Origin: Sinohyriopsis cumingii
Lineage: Eukaryota > Mollusca > Bivalvia > Unionida > Unionidae
Direction of reading: 5' to 3'
NCBI GenBank assembly: GCA_028554795.2
Contig: CM068831.1
Coordinates: 67,741,982-67,805,981 of the forward strand
Length of the DNA stretch: 64,000 nt
Below the pieces are notes generated by a model. The model did no database searches and was not told where the DNA came from. It saw only the letters and a list, made by a program, of their open reading frames with translations. Of this stretch, positions 46,320 through 58,924 are shown one piece after another (within the stretch, counting starts at the first letter, position 1; each line of letters opens with the position of its first letter). Both the position numbers and the translations under genes were made by a program.

Positions 46320-49300
46320 CTCAAGAGTCTGACTTGGGCATGGGCTTATCTAAAAATATATGACTTTTCTCTGAATATCTTAAAATTTCTAAGTCATATC
46401 TTAAAGGCTCTGATTGTTATCGTAAAATACCCATTTTTTGTTTGTTTTAATCTTGTCTCAAAATGTTTTGACTTTAGTCTTAAAATGTATGCATTTGGTC
46501 TGAATAAGCACCAGAGAATGACAGTTCTGAATTGGTCTTAAATTCAGTAATATTTCGAGTGCTGAATTGTAAGGGTTGGTATAAGGGAAAATTCAGCTAA
46601 AAGAATTCATAAAGACTGGGAAGTCACCGTAACACATCCTGAATTTGCCTTTTTCTACCCCAAAATATCTGAGTTTCATCAACACTGTCAGGAAAAGTTT
46701 AAGACGAGTATGTATTTTCAAGAATGAGAGGTCCACTGTCGCCACTTTTTAATATACCAAAAATCTAAATTTCAAGAGTTTACTCTGTTACACCAGCTGT
46801 ATAGTGTTTTTAGATATGATGACTATGCATAATGGTTTAGTCAAGTGTCCTTTCTAATAATGAGTTTTTAATTCAAGGTAGTTGAGGTCAGAATGCACCT
46901 TTAATCCAGTGATTATTATAAATATCTTGAGACTTGCAACATTGCTTCAAACATTACTATAGATGACATCAATAGAGGTTATGGACTGAAAATCATATAT
47001 AGTGAAAGATTGGTGATCATTTTCACTCTGAATTAGTTTTACTGTTAAATTTTCTCTTCTAGCTTTCATAGCTGCTACAGTCTGCATCCAGTCCGTTATG
47101 AATCATGCTGGAACTCCTGCATTTTGAAAGTTTTTACCTGGCAAAATTACAATCCATTTGAACATTCATACCCTTCACATTTTACAAATTTCAAATGAAA
47201 CTTTGTTCCATCAAATCAAACTATTTACTTGAAAAACCAACAACTTCCCTAATGAACAGCTGGCTTCCACTATGATTAAATTCCAACACAAAATAAAATA
47301 TTTTACTACAACAAGCTAACATTTCCCCCAAAAATTAAAACATTTCCAATTCAAAAGGGTAAGTGAAAGGGATTTAATTTTTCATCAGTGGAAAAAAAGG
47401 TCATTTATAGTGTGACAAAATTTAAACTTGAAATCAGATTACAAAAAGTTTGCCTAAAAACTTACAAAAGCACTTAACAGCCAAGTAGAAATCATAAAAA
47501 AGTATTCCCAAAATGAATAAACTCATTAATGCAATACATCTGCCATCCCTTATTTGTTTCCTACTTAAGATGTAAAATTTAAAGTAAAGTCAAATTTTTA
47601 TTACCGTATTGAAAAACCTGAATTAAAAAAAAATTATTGATGTTTCGGTCTTTCAGATTGCTTTGTCTTTTTTTTTACTTTTTTGCACAAAGTAAAATAT
47701 TTATGTGCAGAAAATTTAATCTATATCGCAAGTCACAAAAATGTAACCAAATGTATTGGCCAACAATTCATTTTGATTTATTGTATTCTCAAATTTATAA
47801 TGAAAGACCAATGTAGAAATTGATGAGGAATGCTTAAGGAAACCTATTCCTTTGGATTTTAGAAACCATTTCTTGACGGATTTTAGAAACCATTTCTTGA
47901 CAATACAATTTTTTGATCAAATGTCTGACATTTTGGTAAATTACATAGTAAATGTAATAATAAATTTTAGACAATTCTGGATACAATACTAAAATAATAA
48001 CATCGAAACTTTTACGAAACTGTTTGACAGTAAGTATATAACTGGAATACTTGCAGTTAAAATGAGTTTCTTCCTTCTTTTGTAATCAATCAAACAAAAT
48101 ATTCACACATAACACCTGAAATAACTCTTCATAGGATAAGAGTTAACTGACGTAGGTAAATCCATTTGTATGATTTAGAATTTATGTACCTGACCAAATC
48201 AGGTTATAATAATTTTACATCCAAAAATTATAATGAACATTTTTTTGACAAAAATCAGTAAAACATAAGATCAAAAAACAAAAGTAGGTCAAAAGTGAAT
48301 CTCAACACTATTGTAAACTAAAATCATACACTAAACATTTAGTATAAAGATATGATTACAATTGGTGGAAGGGGAAGTAAATGAGAAAAGAAAACAGATG
48401 GAAAGAAAACATTTTCATTCTTACTGTATTTAGAAAAAAACAATGCAGAGGCAAACATGTTTTGCATAATGAAACCAAAGTACCAAAATTACACAAGGAT
48501 TAAAAATGTCTGCCTTTAATGAATAATGGTTAAACAGAATTAATCAGTGTGCTTTCCTTATTATAAACAATCAGTCCAGATTTACAACTAATTTTGACAA
48601 CAACAATGCATTGCAATTCAAACAGTTTCAGCAATTTGTATGCAGGGTTATAAGATTATTAGTCAATTTCATTCGATTTCATGTAAATAGAGAAATGGTC
48701 AGTACAAAAAATCTAACAAGCTGTGATATTTAAAAAGAATATAAAAATAATATTACTATTAACAAAACAACGAAGTGTTGCTTAAAAATTTGCCCACTTT
48801 AATGGTTAATAACTGTTTCCTTAAAATAATAGAGATCTGATATCTGTAAACATCAATGAAAAGTCAAAATCTGAAAAGAACATTATCTCCCTTGTTCTGA
48901 AAAAATTGAACTGAAGAAAAGGACTTGATTTGTCTTTCAAATTAAGCATGAAACACATTTTTTATTTCTAAAATGAAAGAATTGTCATTATCAAGCAATC
49001 CGTCAAAACATTTTTTATCACCGATTGCTTTCATTATTTTTTGGAAATCGTGGAGATCTCATTTCCTGTAAAGAAAAACATAAGAAACTCACTTAAATGG
49101 AGCATAAATGTTTTCAAAAATTAAGAAAACTACTTCAGATAGTAAACAAAACAAGTCTGCTACAAGTACAATGGCAGCAGAACTGCAGAGATATGAAGCG
49201 TAATGATATGTTGCATTATATCTTGTATGTTCATTGCATTCAACAGCTAATACACCAATACAGTACTACCTGCTTATATCGACATCCTTAGGTCTGGGGT

Positions 49301-49530
49301 AATAATGTCGACATAAACGGCTGTCAAGATAAGTGTTATAGAGGCAGGGGGATGAAAAAATATAAATTTAGCATATAGACACATGAAAGTCGTCGGTATG
49401 GGGTAACTTTTCATCAGTGCAAAAGATTTACAATTTGTGAAAATGAACAATTTAAAATTTAATTAAATTAAGGCAAAAGTGAAAAAGTTTGGAAAACACT
49501 TGTATATTGACAACTTACGTTTGTGTTACA
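46320..49530. other. AT-rich stretch, possible 3' UTR or intergenic DNA
   Basis: No recognisable coding words on either strand. It lies downstream of the minus-strand gene ending at 49,536, so part may be its 3' UTR. Direct repeat CGGATTTTAGAAACCATTTC occurs twice near 47,853-47,895. Confidence 0.4.
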
Positions 49531-49535
49531 TTTGC

Positions 49536-49610
49536 TTACAAATCACTGTCAACCAACATGGCAGCAGCAAGTGGCTGCATGTGTATCAATTGGCCTAGAT
49601 TTTGGGCTGC
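49536..49610 (-). CDS. Terminal coding exon of an unidentified gene
   Basis: A 75-nt minus-strand exon. It starts after a pyrimidine-rich acceptor (TTTGTTGTCTCAG) at 49,611, reads AAQNLGQLIHMQPLAAAMLV and DSDL, and stops at TAA (49,536-49,538). The phase (0) matches the donor of the upstream coding-like block at 50,103 (AAG/GTTTGT), leaving a 492-bp GT-AG intron. This exon has no damage. I do not recognise the protein. Confidence 0.5.
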   Translation of the reverse strand, partial: AAQNLGQLIHMQPLAAAMLVDSDL

Positions 49611-50102
49611 CTGAGACAACAAAGGTAAACTTAATAAGGCTGCCAAAGGAAAGAGAATACTCAAAGGGAAATTGATTATTTTGCAATTTTGTGTGAAAGT
49701 TATAGTAATTTTGTGTAAAATATAAATCGCAATCAATTTCAAGTAAAATCCACAGAAGTAGACTATAATGAGTGTTTCTAAGCCAACCCTATTTTGTATG
49801 ACGATGATTCAGTGGTAGGTCATTGACAGGTAATAATGAAATCGATGCTGTTGCCTCAACATGTTGTTTTCATATTTTGTTTATACTAACATGGGGGCCT
49901 GGGAGGAGGTAATAATGCTTTCGTCCTAATACAAAATAGGGTTTTGGCATAGAAACCCCATTATAGTCTACTACTCTTTTATATAAACAGCTGTACAATC
50001 TGAATAATCAGTATCAAATAAACTGCAAACAGATGTAAAATGTCTTAAGTCAATGTCAGCCCAAATGAGCAAAAATCATCCGTCACAGAGTACTGCACAA
50101 AC

Positions 50103-50475
50103 CTTCATACTTCCATTTGCAGTGCCAAATCCAACAATTATAAACGTTTTTTGATTATTTGTATATCTCAGATATGGTTCTTGTTTCTCTGGACATAGAA
50201 ATCTCTCCCACTGGTTAGTTAGTGTATGTGCCATTGTTTTGGTTTCTTTTTTTCTTTGTTATAAGCTTGACCAAGTGTACGTAATTGTTCTTCAAAAAGA
50301 ATCCCTAAATCAGTTAATTTACCACGAAGTTCTGAATACATATTTGAAAATCATACATCTTTTGAGCCTCTTTGACAAATCTGTACAATGCATTTAAGCA
50401 GAATAATGTTATAATCATGTCTCATCTATTCTTTCAAAATACTCTTATACTCTACATCTGTGAACTTTTTGCCAT

Positions 50476-50525
<50 letters not shown>

Positions 50526-50806
50526 TGGAAGGAGGAAGGGAAAACAGTAATTTGTTATACTTCTTAAAACATCAATCTCCTGTGATACAGAGATGATTTT
50601 GCTGTATCAACTGGGGCAACTGGCAGCCACAGAATTTTACTTTCAAATAATTCAGTCAAATGTTTGTATATCTTGTTGATTGCTTGCCAAAACTTTTACT
50701 TCATTACAGTCAGCTTGGCATTGCATTCATCATTGGATCAAAATAAGCCAGGGTCCAAGCTGGATTATATGACTGAGGCAAAATTGCCTCTCTCTTGCCA
50801 GAATAG
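50103..50806 (-). pseudogene. Frame-broken coding block of an unidentified gene
   Basis: Minus-strand DNA with protein-like text in shifting frames. About 50,806-50,713 reads REAILPQSYNPAWTLAYFDP and on to MMNAMPS; about 50,700-50,560 reads FWQAINKIYKHLTELFES and ILWLPVAPVDTAKSSLYHRR; about 50,480-50,430 reads GKKFTDVEYKSILKE; about 50,400-50,350 LYRFVKEAQKMYDF; about 50,350-50,245 NMYSELRGKLTDLGILFEEQ; and 50,236-50,103 MAHTLTNQWERFLCPEKQEP then TFIIVGFGTANGSMK. Breaks often fall near homopolymers (GAAAAAAAG at 50,250, AAAAGTTTT at 50,695, TTTT at 50,355), so either assembly indels or pseudogene decay could explain them. A TA/GA microsatellite (50,475-50,520) lies between two pieces, probably in an intron. 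The text looks like one conserved helical protein; no family is recognised. Confidence 0.45.
50475..50520. repeat. (TA)n-(GA)n microsatellite
   Basis: About 18 bases of TA followed by 28 bases of GA, within the unidentified minus-strand gene, probably intronic. Confidence 0.95.
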
Positions 50807-50819
50807 TGAAGAATTAGTA

Positions 50820-52800
50820 AAAATAGAAGAAGCAAGTGTATAAAGTTCCAATTAGTCTATTGAAACTATTGTTTTCACGTTTTCATGTCAGACGACTAAA
50901 ATGCATAAGAAATGCTAAAAGTGTTTATTTTAAAAAAAATAGTATAAATTGTCTTGTATTACTTTACTATGGTAGTTGCAGAAAAGAAAATGGTAACCTC
51001 TAAAATACGTTAGTTGAAAATCTCTAACATTTTCCATCCCAGAAGGCCTCTATTCATATGTCTGTTTCATGAAATATTGGATAAAATGATTATTTTTGAA
51101 ATATGGTTCATGAGGATATTTTTGTTGCAAAGGTGTGATTTTAAGAGTGATGCATACCATCATCTATGTGATGATTCTAGCACTAACAGTGCCTCAGAAA
51201 TGAACATGAAATACAAAATTTAACCCATGTATGTGGAACATAGGAGGCAGCTAACAAGGGAAAATGATACTAATTCAACACAAGTTACTACATTCTATTT
51301 TTATGTTTATTTCATCAGCCTGAATGATACATTTTATAAATAAATTAACTTTCATAAAATAATGAAATAAATATTGAGTATATATTTATCTAGTATTTTA
51401 ACTTAAAATTCAATAATTATACAAAGTTTTTGTATAATGCAGAGACATTACAAATCTACTGAAAAGCGATATGAAATAAACTTTATATACAACTGCACCT
51501 GTTAATCAATCACCATTGTACAGAACTGTCCCTTGACCTTACATCTACCAGTCTCTTCATACGTTACTCTTGCAAAAAGCCTCACTAGTATTTTTGGCAT
51601 CCTCAAGTATTGATATCATCCAGTTTACTGGCATCCTTAAGTCTCCTCAAAATCTTATTGACAACCTAATATAACAACCCCATAATGTTCACCTCAAGAG
51701 AACACTAAACTCTCCAAACACATTTTTTATATTGCTTTTTTTCTTTTAAAAATCCATCTGATAATACTGAACAGCAATATTTTGACAACTTGTTACAAAT
51801 GAATGTAGGACATATGCACTGTATGTACATGCTTGTAAGTAGAGTCTAGCTGCATACTGCAAGGACCTAGATCTGCCATCGTATAATGCAGAAGCAGATC
51901 AAGGTCTATGTTGTTTACAGATGTACCCAACCTATGAATATGATTCTGGGTGCAGACTTCAGGAAATATTTGCAAATTTTGTACTATTAGGATGCCTAAA
52001 TAAAACTGCGGCAAAACAAAAATATTCATTTACACACACACCCCGCCACATGAATCTATCATTAACGCAGAGTAACAATTTATTTGCTAAATACATAACT
52101 AGAATGAAACCCTAAGGTACTTTTACATATGTACTACTGTAGGGTACCTTTACAGAAGATCACTTTCTTTAATTTTGTTAGTGGATATTATGGTATTAAG
52201 GACACATTTTACAAGACACGGTTCATTTTATATAAATATAAAGAATGAATCAATAATTGAATAAATTAATTAATGAGAAACATGAACAACAATGCACATA
52301 AAGTCTATTTTTTTATAAACAAAACTGCACATCTTGAAAGGATAACAACACCAATTGTTTTTATACATGACATGCATAATTGTCTCATTAGTTCATTTTC
52401 TTCAAAATTCTACCAAGCTTTATTCATGATTTTTTAAAGTAATAGTCTTAAATAACTTTCTTTGAGATATAAATAAAAAAAATGTATAATCTGGCACATA
52501 TGACATATTTGTATTATAGCATTACTTAATACCACACAATATTAATGACTTTAACACAGAACATAAAAAAATTAGGTAAAAGATATTTCTACATTACTTA
52601 GTAACTATACACCAAACTATATACAATTCTAAGAGTATTATTATGCACACAGATTTTTCAGCAACTGTCATTGTTCAATGATAGCATTGCCTTGTGTACA
52701 TGCATACAAAAATACCTAGAATCCTAAAATTCTAATAACTTGTCAGGCAATTTTTCCTGAAAACTCATGTGGCTGTCAGATTTGTGAAATTTGATAGAGA
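50820..52800. other. No gene recognised
   Basis: AT-rich. It holds only a half palindromic element (51,848-51,917) and short chance frames. If the gene at 49.5-50.8 kb continues upstream, its next exons would lie in or beyond this stretch, but none is recognisable. Confidence 0.4.
51848..51917 (+). repeat. AGATCTGC palindromic element, half copy
   Basis: One hairpin, GGACCTAGATCTGCCA to AGCAGATCAAGGTCT, around a loop with GTATAATGCAG, preceded by TGCATACTGCAAG. The core and second hairpin are absent. Confidence 0.7.
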
Positions 52801-52813
52801 AACAAAGCTTGTA

Positions 52814-53064
52814 TGTTGTTGTTGTTATGGGGTTTAACGCCATTTTTCAGCACAAGATAGGCTATACATGGCAGCCATTATAAATAGTGGAGGTAAAACC
52901 TGGAAAATCCCCTGAAAGAACCACCACCCCATGAGAAGCTACTGGCAAGCTTTCTCATGTACTCACATTAACCGTGCCCAAGACTTGAATCCATGCAGAC
53001 AAAGGTGAAATGGCAGTGATCCGAAACAGTGAGTGCTTTAGACCACTCGGCCACTCGTGGCCCC
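52814..53064 (-). mobile_element. tRNA-derived SINE, family 2 (tRNA-Ser/Leu-like head)
   Basis: Read on the minus strand it begins GGGGCCACGAGTGGCCGAGT followed by GGTCTAAAGC, like the D-arm of a class II tRNA. It continues to a B-box-like GGATTCAAGTCTTG, then a body with CTCATGGGGTGGTGG and a tail ending GGCGTTAAACCCCATAACAA with CAACAAC. A second copy in plus orientation lies at 61,845-62,055. Tail words like this are widespread in mollusc SINEs. Confidence 0.75.
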
Positions 53065-53069
53065 AAAGG

Positions 53070-54480
53070 TTGTATGAAAAAGTTGTCACAATATAAAGAA
53101 AAGAGTTATGTAATTAATTGTTAAATGAATAAGCAAGATAATGTAATTTACAATTCCAGATTTCACAGTTTTAGTTTGAGTGTTCTGTTGTGCATAACCA
53201 GTCTTCTTTTAAACCCTTTATATATAAAAATGATTTTTCTTTCAGAAAACCATAGTGTAAAATTTGAACAATATTAGTTTATGGCACTCCACTTTTTAAA
53301 AAAACATTATTAACTGACAACAATATGTCATACTACCTTCATACTACCTCAAAAATACATAACCGTCAAGTCCAATGGTACAATATCATTTGAACAGATC
53401 CTCAAACAAGTATTGCATGATAATAAAAAAAATCTAGTTGTTGTTATGTTTGTTCCTTTTGTTTTGTTCTAAATAATTTAAATATGTATTGTTAAAAGCA
53501 CATGGTCTAAGGGACTGATAAGTATATCATATCTAGCAAATGGTTATTTGATCTCACTTGCTGGCCAGGTCCAACAAATGCAACCATTTAAGATCACTGA
53601 TAGATACTTATAAGAGCTTCTGAAAATATGGGGACTGTTGATGGACATCTATTATGTCAGATGTCATTATAGTTCATGCCACAAACTCTCACACAAAAGT
53701 ACATTATAATTTTACTTAGGAAAGTCAGCTCAAATATATCGATCCACATTATCTTTACTCAGTTTCTAAGATCATTATATACCACTTGCAGAAAATAATG
53801 ACCCAATCCTTTTTCTTCTTAAAATATGGCAAGAAATGCAAATGTCACAACTGCTATGAAAGTCTACACGTAGTGTAGCAGGGCGATGACTTTGGAACAG
53901 CACCATTAATGTTGTAGGGAGAGAGGCTTGCTCTAATGAATAGAGCTGGAATAGGGAATACATTACTTTTTTTCTTTACTTTACAACTGCCTTTTGAAAT
54001 TGATGCTGTGGATCCCTCTATATCAGAGATGGTAAATAGTTTATGTCCACTTCATGAATTTTGGTAAGCCATCATGCACCACACATTTCTACTATATTAA
54101 TGAAACTAACTCACGATCTATTGTACGAAGATCCCATTATTTTCTTTCCACAACAAAGTAAATACACTTAATAACAATTAACTGAATACACATTTATCTA
54201 AAGGTAATCTTAGGAGGCAATTCATATTGTAAATCTAGCAGTTTCTTCAACAGTAGGGAGTGATGCTGAGCCTGATTTAAATGTATGGTTGCACGTAACC
54301 TATTAATGTTCAATACCCAGGAAACTGAATGTCTACTCCCAAGCTATAATGGCCAGGTAGAGTTGCACTGTAAACAAGTACTAAAGCCAAATTCAAACCT
54401 GTTACAAATGTACATACATACATACATTCTTACTATACTGTGTGTTGTAATGCCTTCAAAATTAAAATATTTACACTACA
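53070..54480. other. No gene recognised
   Basis: AT-rich with chance frames only (for example 53,775-53,963, minus). Confidence 0.4.
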
Positions 54481-54504
54481 GAAAGCAACCAGATGTTACC
54501 TTTT

Positions 54505-54712
54505 TTTTCCCTAAAGGATTATATCATTGTCACAAATGTGAGTTTTTCTCCCTTATGGGCTATATTATTGTCACAAATGTGAGTTTTTTTTTCCCTTAAG
54601 GGCTATATTATTGTCACAAATGCAAGTTTTTCTCCCTTATGGGCTATATTATTGTAACAAATGTGAGTTTTTCTCCCTTATGGGCTATATTATTGTCACA
54701 AATGCTCACTTG
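54505..54712. repeat. 41-bp tandem repeat, 5 units
   Basis: The unit GGGCTATATTATTGTCACAA followed by ATGTGAGTTTTTCTCCCTTAT repeats near 54,531, 54,572, 54,615, 54,656 and 54,697. Only a run of T varies in length. The plus frame open through it (54,285-54,599) is an artefact. Confidence 0.92.
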
Positions 54713-54984
54713 CTTAGCACAACATATTTATATTATATTGGTTGGGATATTTTTTGATCGTGGCATGAAAGTAAAAAACAATTATGGTCTTTTGTTTTCC
54801 TCAATGCTATGTTTTCTTCAGCTGTGAAAAATAAATATTGGGTACTGACCAATATCACATTTTACATTAATCAGAAACTTGCACAAAACCTGTTTGAAGT
54901 TCTCCTAATTTTAGCAAGTATTCACCAAAATCACTTCTAAATGTAGATTATTTTTCCGAGGTGAACTCTGACCTATTGCAATTT

Positions 54985-55100
54985 TACGAGGTAGTGGTTA
55001 GTAACATTTTTTTAAGTCTTTGGCATGACTCGGCTGGGGATCGAACCCACGACCTCCCGCATCCGAGGCAGACACTCTAACCACTAGGCCACCGGAGCAG
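54985..55100 (-). mobile_element. tRNA-derived SINE, family 1, head copy
   Basis: On the minus strand: CCGGTGGCCTAGTGGTTAGA, GTGTCTGCC, then GTGGGTTCGATCCCCAGCC, an almost perfect B box, and GACTTAAAAAAATGTTACTA as in the 45.8-kb copy. It is truncated after ACTACCTCG. The best-preserved pol III promoter in the window. Confidence 0.8.
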
Positions 55101-55329
55101 TTACAAAATATTATAATTATAATAAAGCCCGTCACTGCATGTCAAGCCAACTAGTAAAGAATTTTTGTAAAATCTGTAGCTTTGATCACATCATCCAAAG
55201 ATTCACTTTCTTTACTTTTTTCCTCTCTTATTTTATTTTATTTTGGTAAATTATATACAAATAATAGCAAGTAGACCATGGCCTGCATCACAAGTCCAAA
55301 TATCCAGCATTGCTGTAAAACATGTGACT

Positions 55330-55870
55330 CTGAACCAAAGGTCTAAAGATTGAGCGATCATGTCATGGAATGAATCTTCTTTTTCTCATAATGATTCATC
55401 AAGAGAAATCTATTAAAGGAATTAGGAAATATAAGCAAATAAAAATCTTGAACCAAACCCTACTGCAAATTTTCCATGACTCTGACCTCGACTCCAAGGT
55501 CAAAGTAGTGAATGACAATCCCATGAAACAAATTGTCTTAATTCATAATGATTTATGTAATAATTTGAAGAAAATTCATCAAGGGTTTTAGGAAATATTA
55601 GCAAATTTAAAACTTTAATCAAACCCTTAATGTATTTGTCTTTATAAATATATCCTGTGCAAAAGAGGAGAAGTGTGCATATCACAGAATAAATTGTCAG
55701 AGCTTCACAATTATTTATTCAACAAATAAACAAAATTCAACCAAATTTTCTCTTAGAAAATTATGATTCCTGCCAATTGTATCATTAGCTTCAGAATGAT
55801 TCATGCAAAGCATGAACAAAATCCATCAAAAAGTTTAGGAAATCTATGTCAATGTAACACTTTAACCATT
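55330..55870 (+). repeat. Degenerate tandem array, about 3 units of 170-190 bp
   Basis: Recurring words: CATAATGATTCAT, AAAATCCATCAA, (T)TTAGGAAAT, AGCAAAT, AAAACTTTAA and TGACCTCGACTCCAAGGTCA. The same theme fills 63,100-63,970. A well-known style of bivalve non-coding repeat, by recollection. Confidence 0.6.
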
Positions 55871-55879
55871 ATCAATATC

Positions 55880-57040
55880 TAACTGTTGCCAATGCTGCCA
55901 GAAAAATGTCTACTATGTCTTGTTTTCCCAGTAACATGGACACAACAATAACTCAGTGTTTTATTTCTTGTTTTCCCCACATTCTCCAAAACTTATATAA
56001 TTTAAGCATAATGTTTGTGTGTGAATAATGACTAAAAGAGAAGTGCATTTGAGGGTAAGTTTCATGGGGATAATATGTTTTATAACATGTATGCCATTTA
56101 ATCAAAAAAGTTTGATATATTTTATTTTTGCCACACTCATGTAAATGGATATATTACTAGCTTCTGCTTGTACCACTGAGGAGGTTATGGCTACTGAAAA
56201 GCAAGAATGATAATTTTCATATTACCAAATACATAAAGCCAGTCTTTGGTATGTAAAACAACTCTTGGACTCATCATATAACTTAAACACTGAAATTAAA
56301 CAAAAGTTACAATCAGGAAATTATAAATATACAAAAGATATTGATAGAAGTTATAAACTGTTGCCATATTTTTCAATTATTTAAACAAGAGTTTCCATGC
56401 AAATACCATGCCCTCATCTAACCAATATACATCTTAAATGAAGTCTGGACTTGTGACATATCAGTTAGCTTTAAGTCAGATGATCAATGAATTATATGTT
56501 CATGTCACGACTTTACTTTTTGTTCGTGAAATCCAGGCGAGATCTCTAACAGAGTCCACATAAAAGTGGTCATACCAGCAAGAAATGACAATCACTTATA
56601 AAATCCTATAACATGCTTGTAACTATGGTCAAGATACTGCTTCGGTTACAAAAGTAATCTTGTTTAAGTTCCATCTAGTCTAGTAATACATTTTCTTTTT
56701 TAAATCCAGAAATTGAAACAATTTTCAAAGTCTCTTAAAATTAACAAAATTGCTGTCTTTCTAATGATTTTAATGGCAACCTAATGTGACAAGCAGGTTT
56801 TTTGACTTTTTCATTAGATACATTTTATGTCTAATTATTTTATGATCAGAATGTAATGACAGTCCCAAATTGCACTAGCCCAGTCATCAAAATATTTGGT
56901 AGAAAAAGTCTTTTGCTCTTAATAACAAGCTGTCAAGGACTTTGATCCACCGTCAGACAGAAATTCTAGCCCTATTACTACACTAGAAGAGACCGTAACA
57001 TTGCTGGATTAAACAGAAAGAAAAATCCTTCAATACACAA
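55880..57040. other. Presumed 3' UTR and downstream DNA of TBC1D23
   Basis: Follows the TBC1D23 stop codon on the minus strand. No coding words found; several TTTATT words (AATAAA on the minus strand) occur but I cannot choose the used signal. Confidence 0.35.
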
Positions 57041-57044
57041 CTGA

Positions 57045-57672
<628 letters not shown>

Positions 57673-58527
57673 ACCAACATAATAATGGCTAACTGTAAAT
57701 TCTGCATCTGAAATAACCTTGTGCCATTCAGCTTTAAGATACAGACATATAAGTCATAACTTCTACGGAAAACAAAGGAAATGGATCTATTGTGTTAATA
57801 CATCATCTCATCAGGGGACTAACTGACCAATTGAAATAACAGAAAATCCCCTACCTACATGTATCTATTCCTTGAAAATCAGTCTCTCTTTTTAAACATA
57901 AATTTTATTGAAGTACCTGAATTTGCACTTATAACAACATGAAATTTTCCTGAAAATTAAATAAAAATCTTTTAGTTATAAAGATCTAAAGCTGTACATG
58001 TTATACAGTGAAAACCATCAAGGTGACCCCCACACCTATCTGACAAGCTCTTATTCAGCAATCCCATCATTACCAGTCCAAATGTGATTCACATTTTGTG
58101 ATCCACATGATTCACGCTTTTATGTTGATCATGCTTTTCAACAGCCAATAGAAGTGCTGTGATGGCTGATTAGCACATGCCTTCTGTGGCTGATGAGTCT
58201 ATTACAGATAGTGGGTGTGAGCTATTACGTGAAAATACTTAGCCAACTTTTCAAAATATACTCTGATTTCTCAAATACATGGTATTTTTGGAAAGGCCTA
58301 AGCTAGGGTATTGGTCAGAAACATCAGGACTGATGTAATAAAATGCATGCCTAGAAGGACTGGGACTGGCCTCTTCCAAACATGTTGCTGCACAGCCATT
58401 AGTTTGTACAACAACTCCTTCAATCAATGCCAGTAGAAAATATTTTAAGAAACAAAATCTATCTCTTCTTCCACTCATCTAGAACAAAAGTTATGCCAAT
58501 ACTTTAGTAAACATGTAGCTCTCTTAC

Positions 58528-58617
58528 TGTCTTCTTCATCAGATTCTGTCTCAGTTTCTGACAAAGACAGTTCAATGTGACTAGCATCAGTGCTGCCAAA
58601 TTCATCTTCAGAAGAAC
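58528..58617 (-). other. Candidate orphan cassette exon, 90 nt
   Basis: Minus-strand segment between a good acceptor (CAAATTTTCAG) and a good donor (GTAAGAG). One frame reads SSEDEFGSTDASHIELSLSE followed by TETESDEED, an acidic Ser-rich text typical of exons rather than of AT-rich intron. Length 90 nt and phase 1-1 would be a perfect in-frame cassette, but the flanking TBC1D23 intron is phase 2. Entered from the exon at 61,557, it gives a stop after two codons. It could be a poison exon, an exon of a different or overlapping gene, a relic, or chance. Confidence 0.3.
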
Positions 58618-58924
58618 CTGAAAATTTGATTCCCAATCACAGAGGTAAGCAAAACCCATTGTTTCCACTGTTAACTAGGAATATATTAACTAAAATATGA
58701 TTAAAATGTTCCTGAAAATTGCCATATCTTGTAAGAACAATCATTTATTTGATTGCTAAAATGTTGTTTTATTTCCCATTATTGAGCAATAAGATTGACC
58801 GCATCATAAACATACATAGCGATGTATAGTGGATTTATCAATCACTGCAAAGGCAAGACACATGTATATGGCAGATATACTTGCCAGTGGCAAACAAAGA
58901 ATTAATTATTGCTCTATTTTATCT

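Noticed and set aside
54285..54599. 104-codon plus-strand frame ending in repeated Cys-His-Lys text
   Set aside because: Its second half is the 41-bp tandem repeat and the first half shows no known motif.
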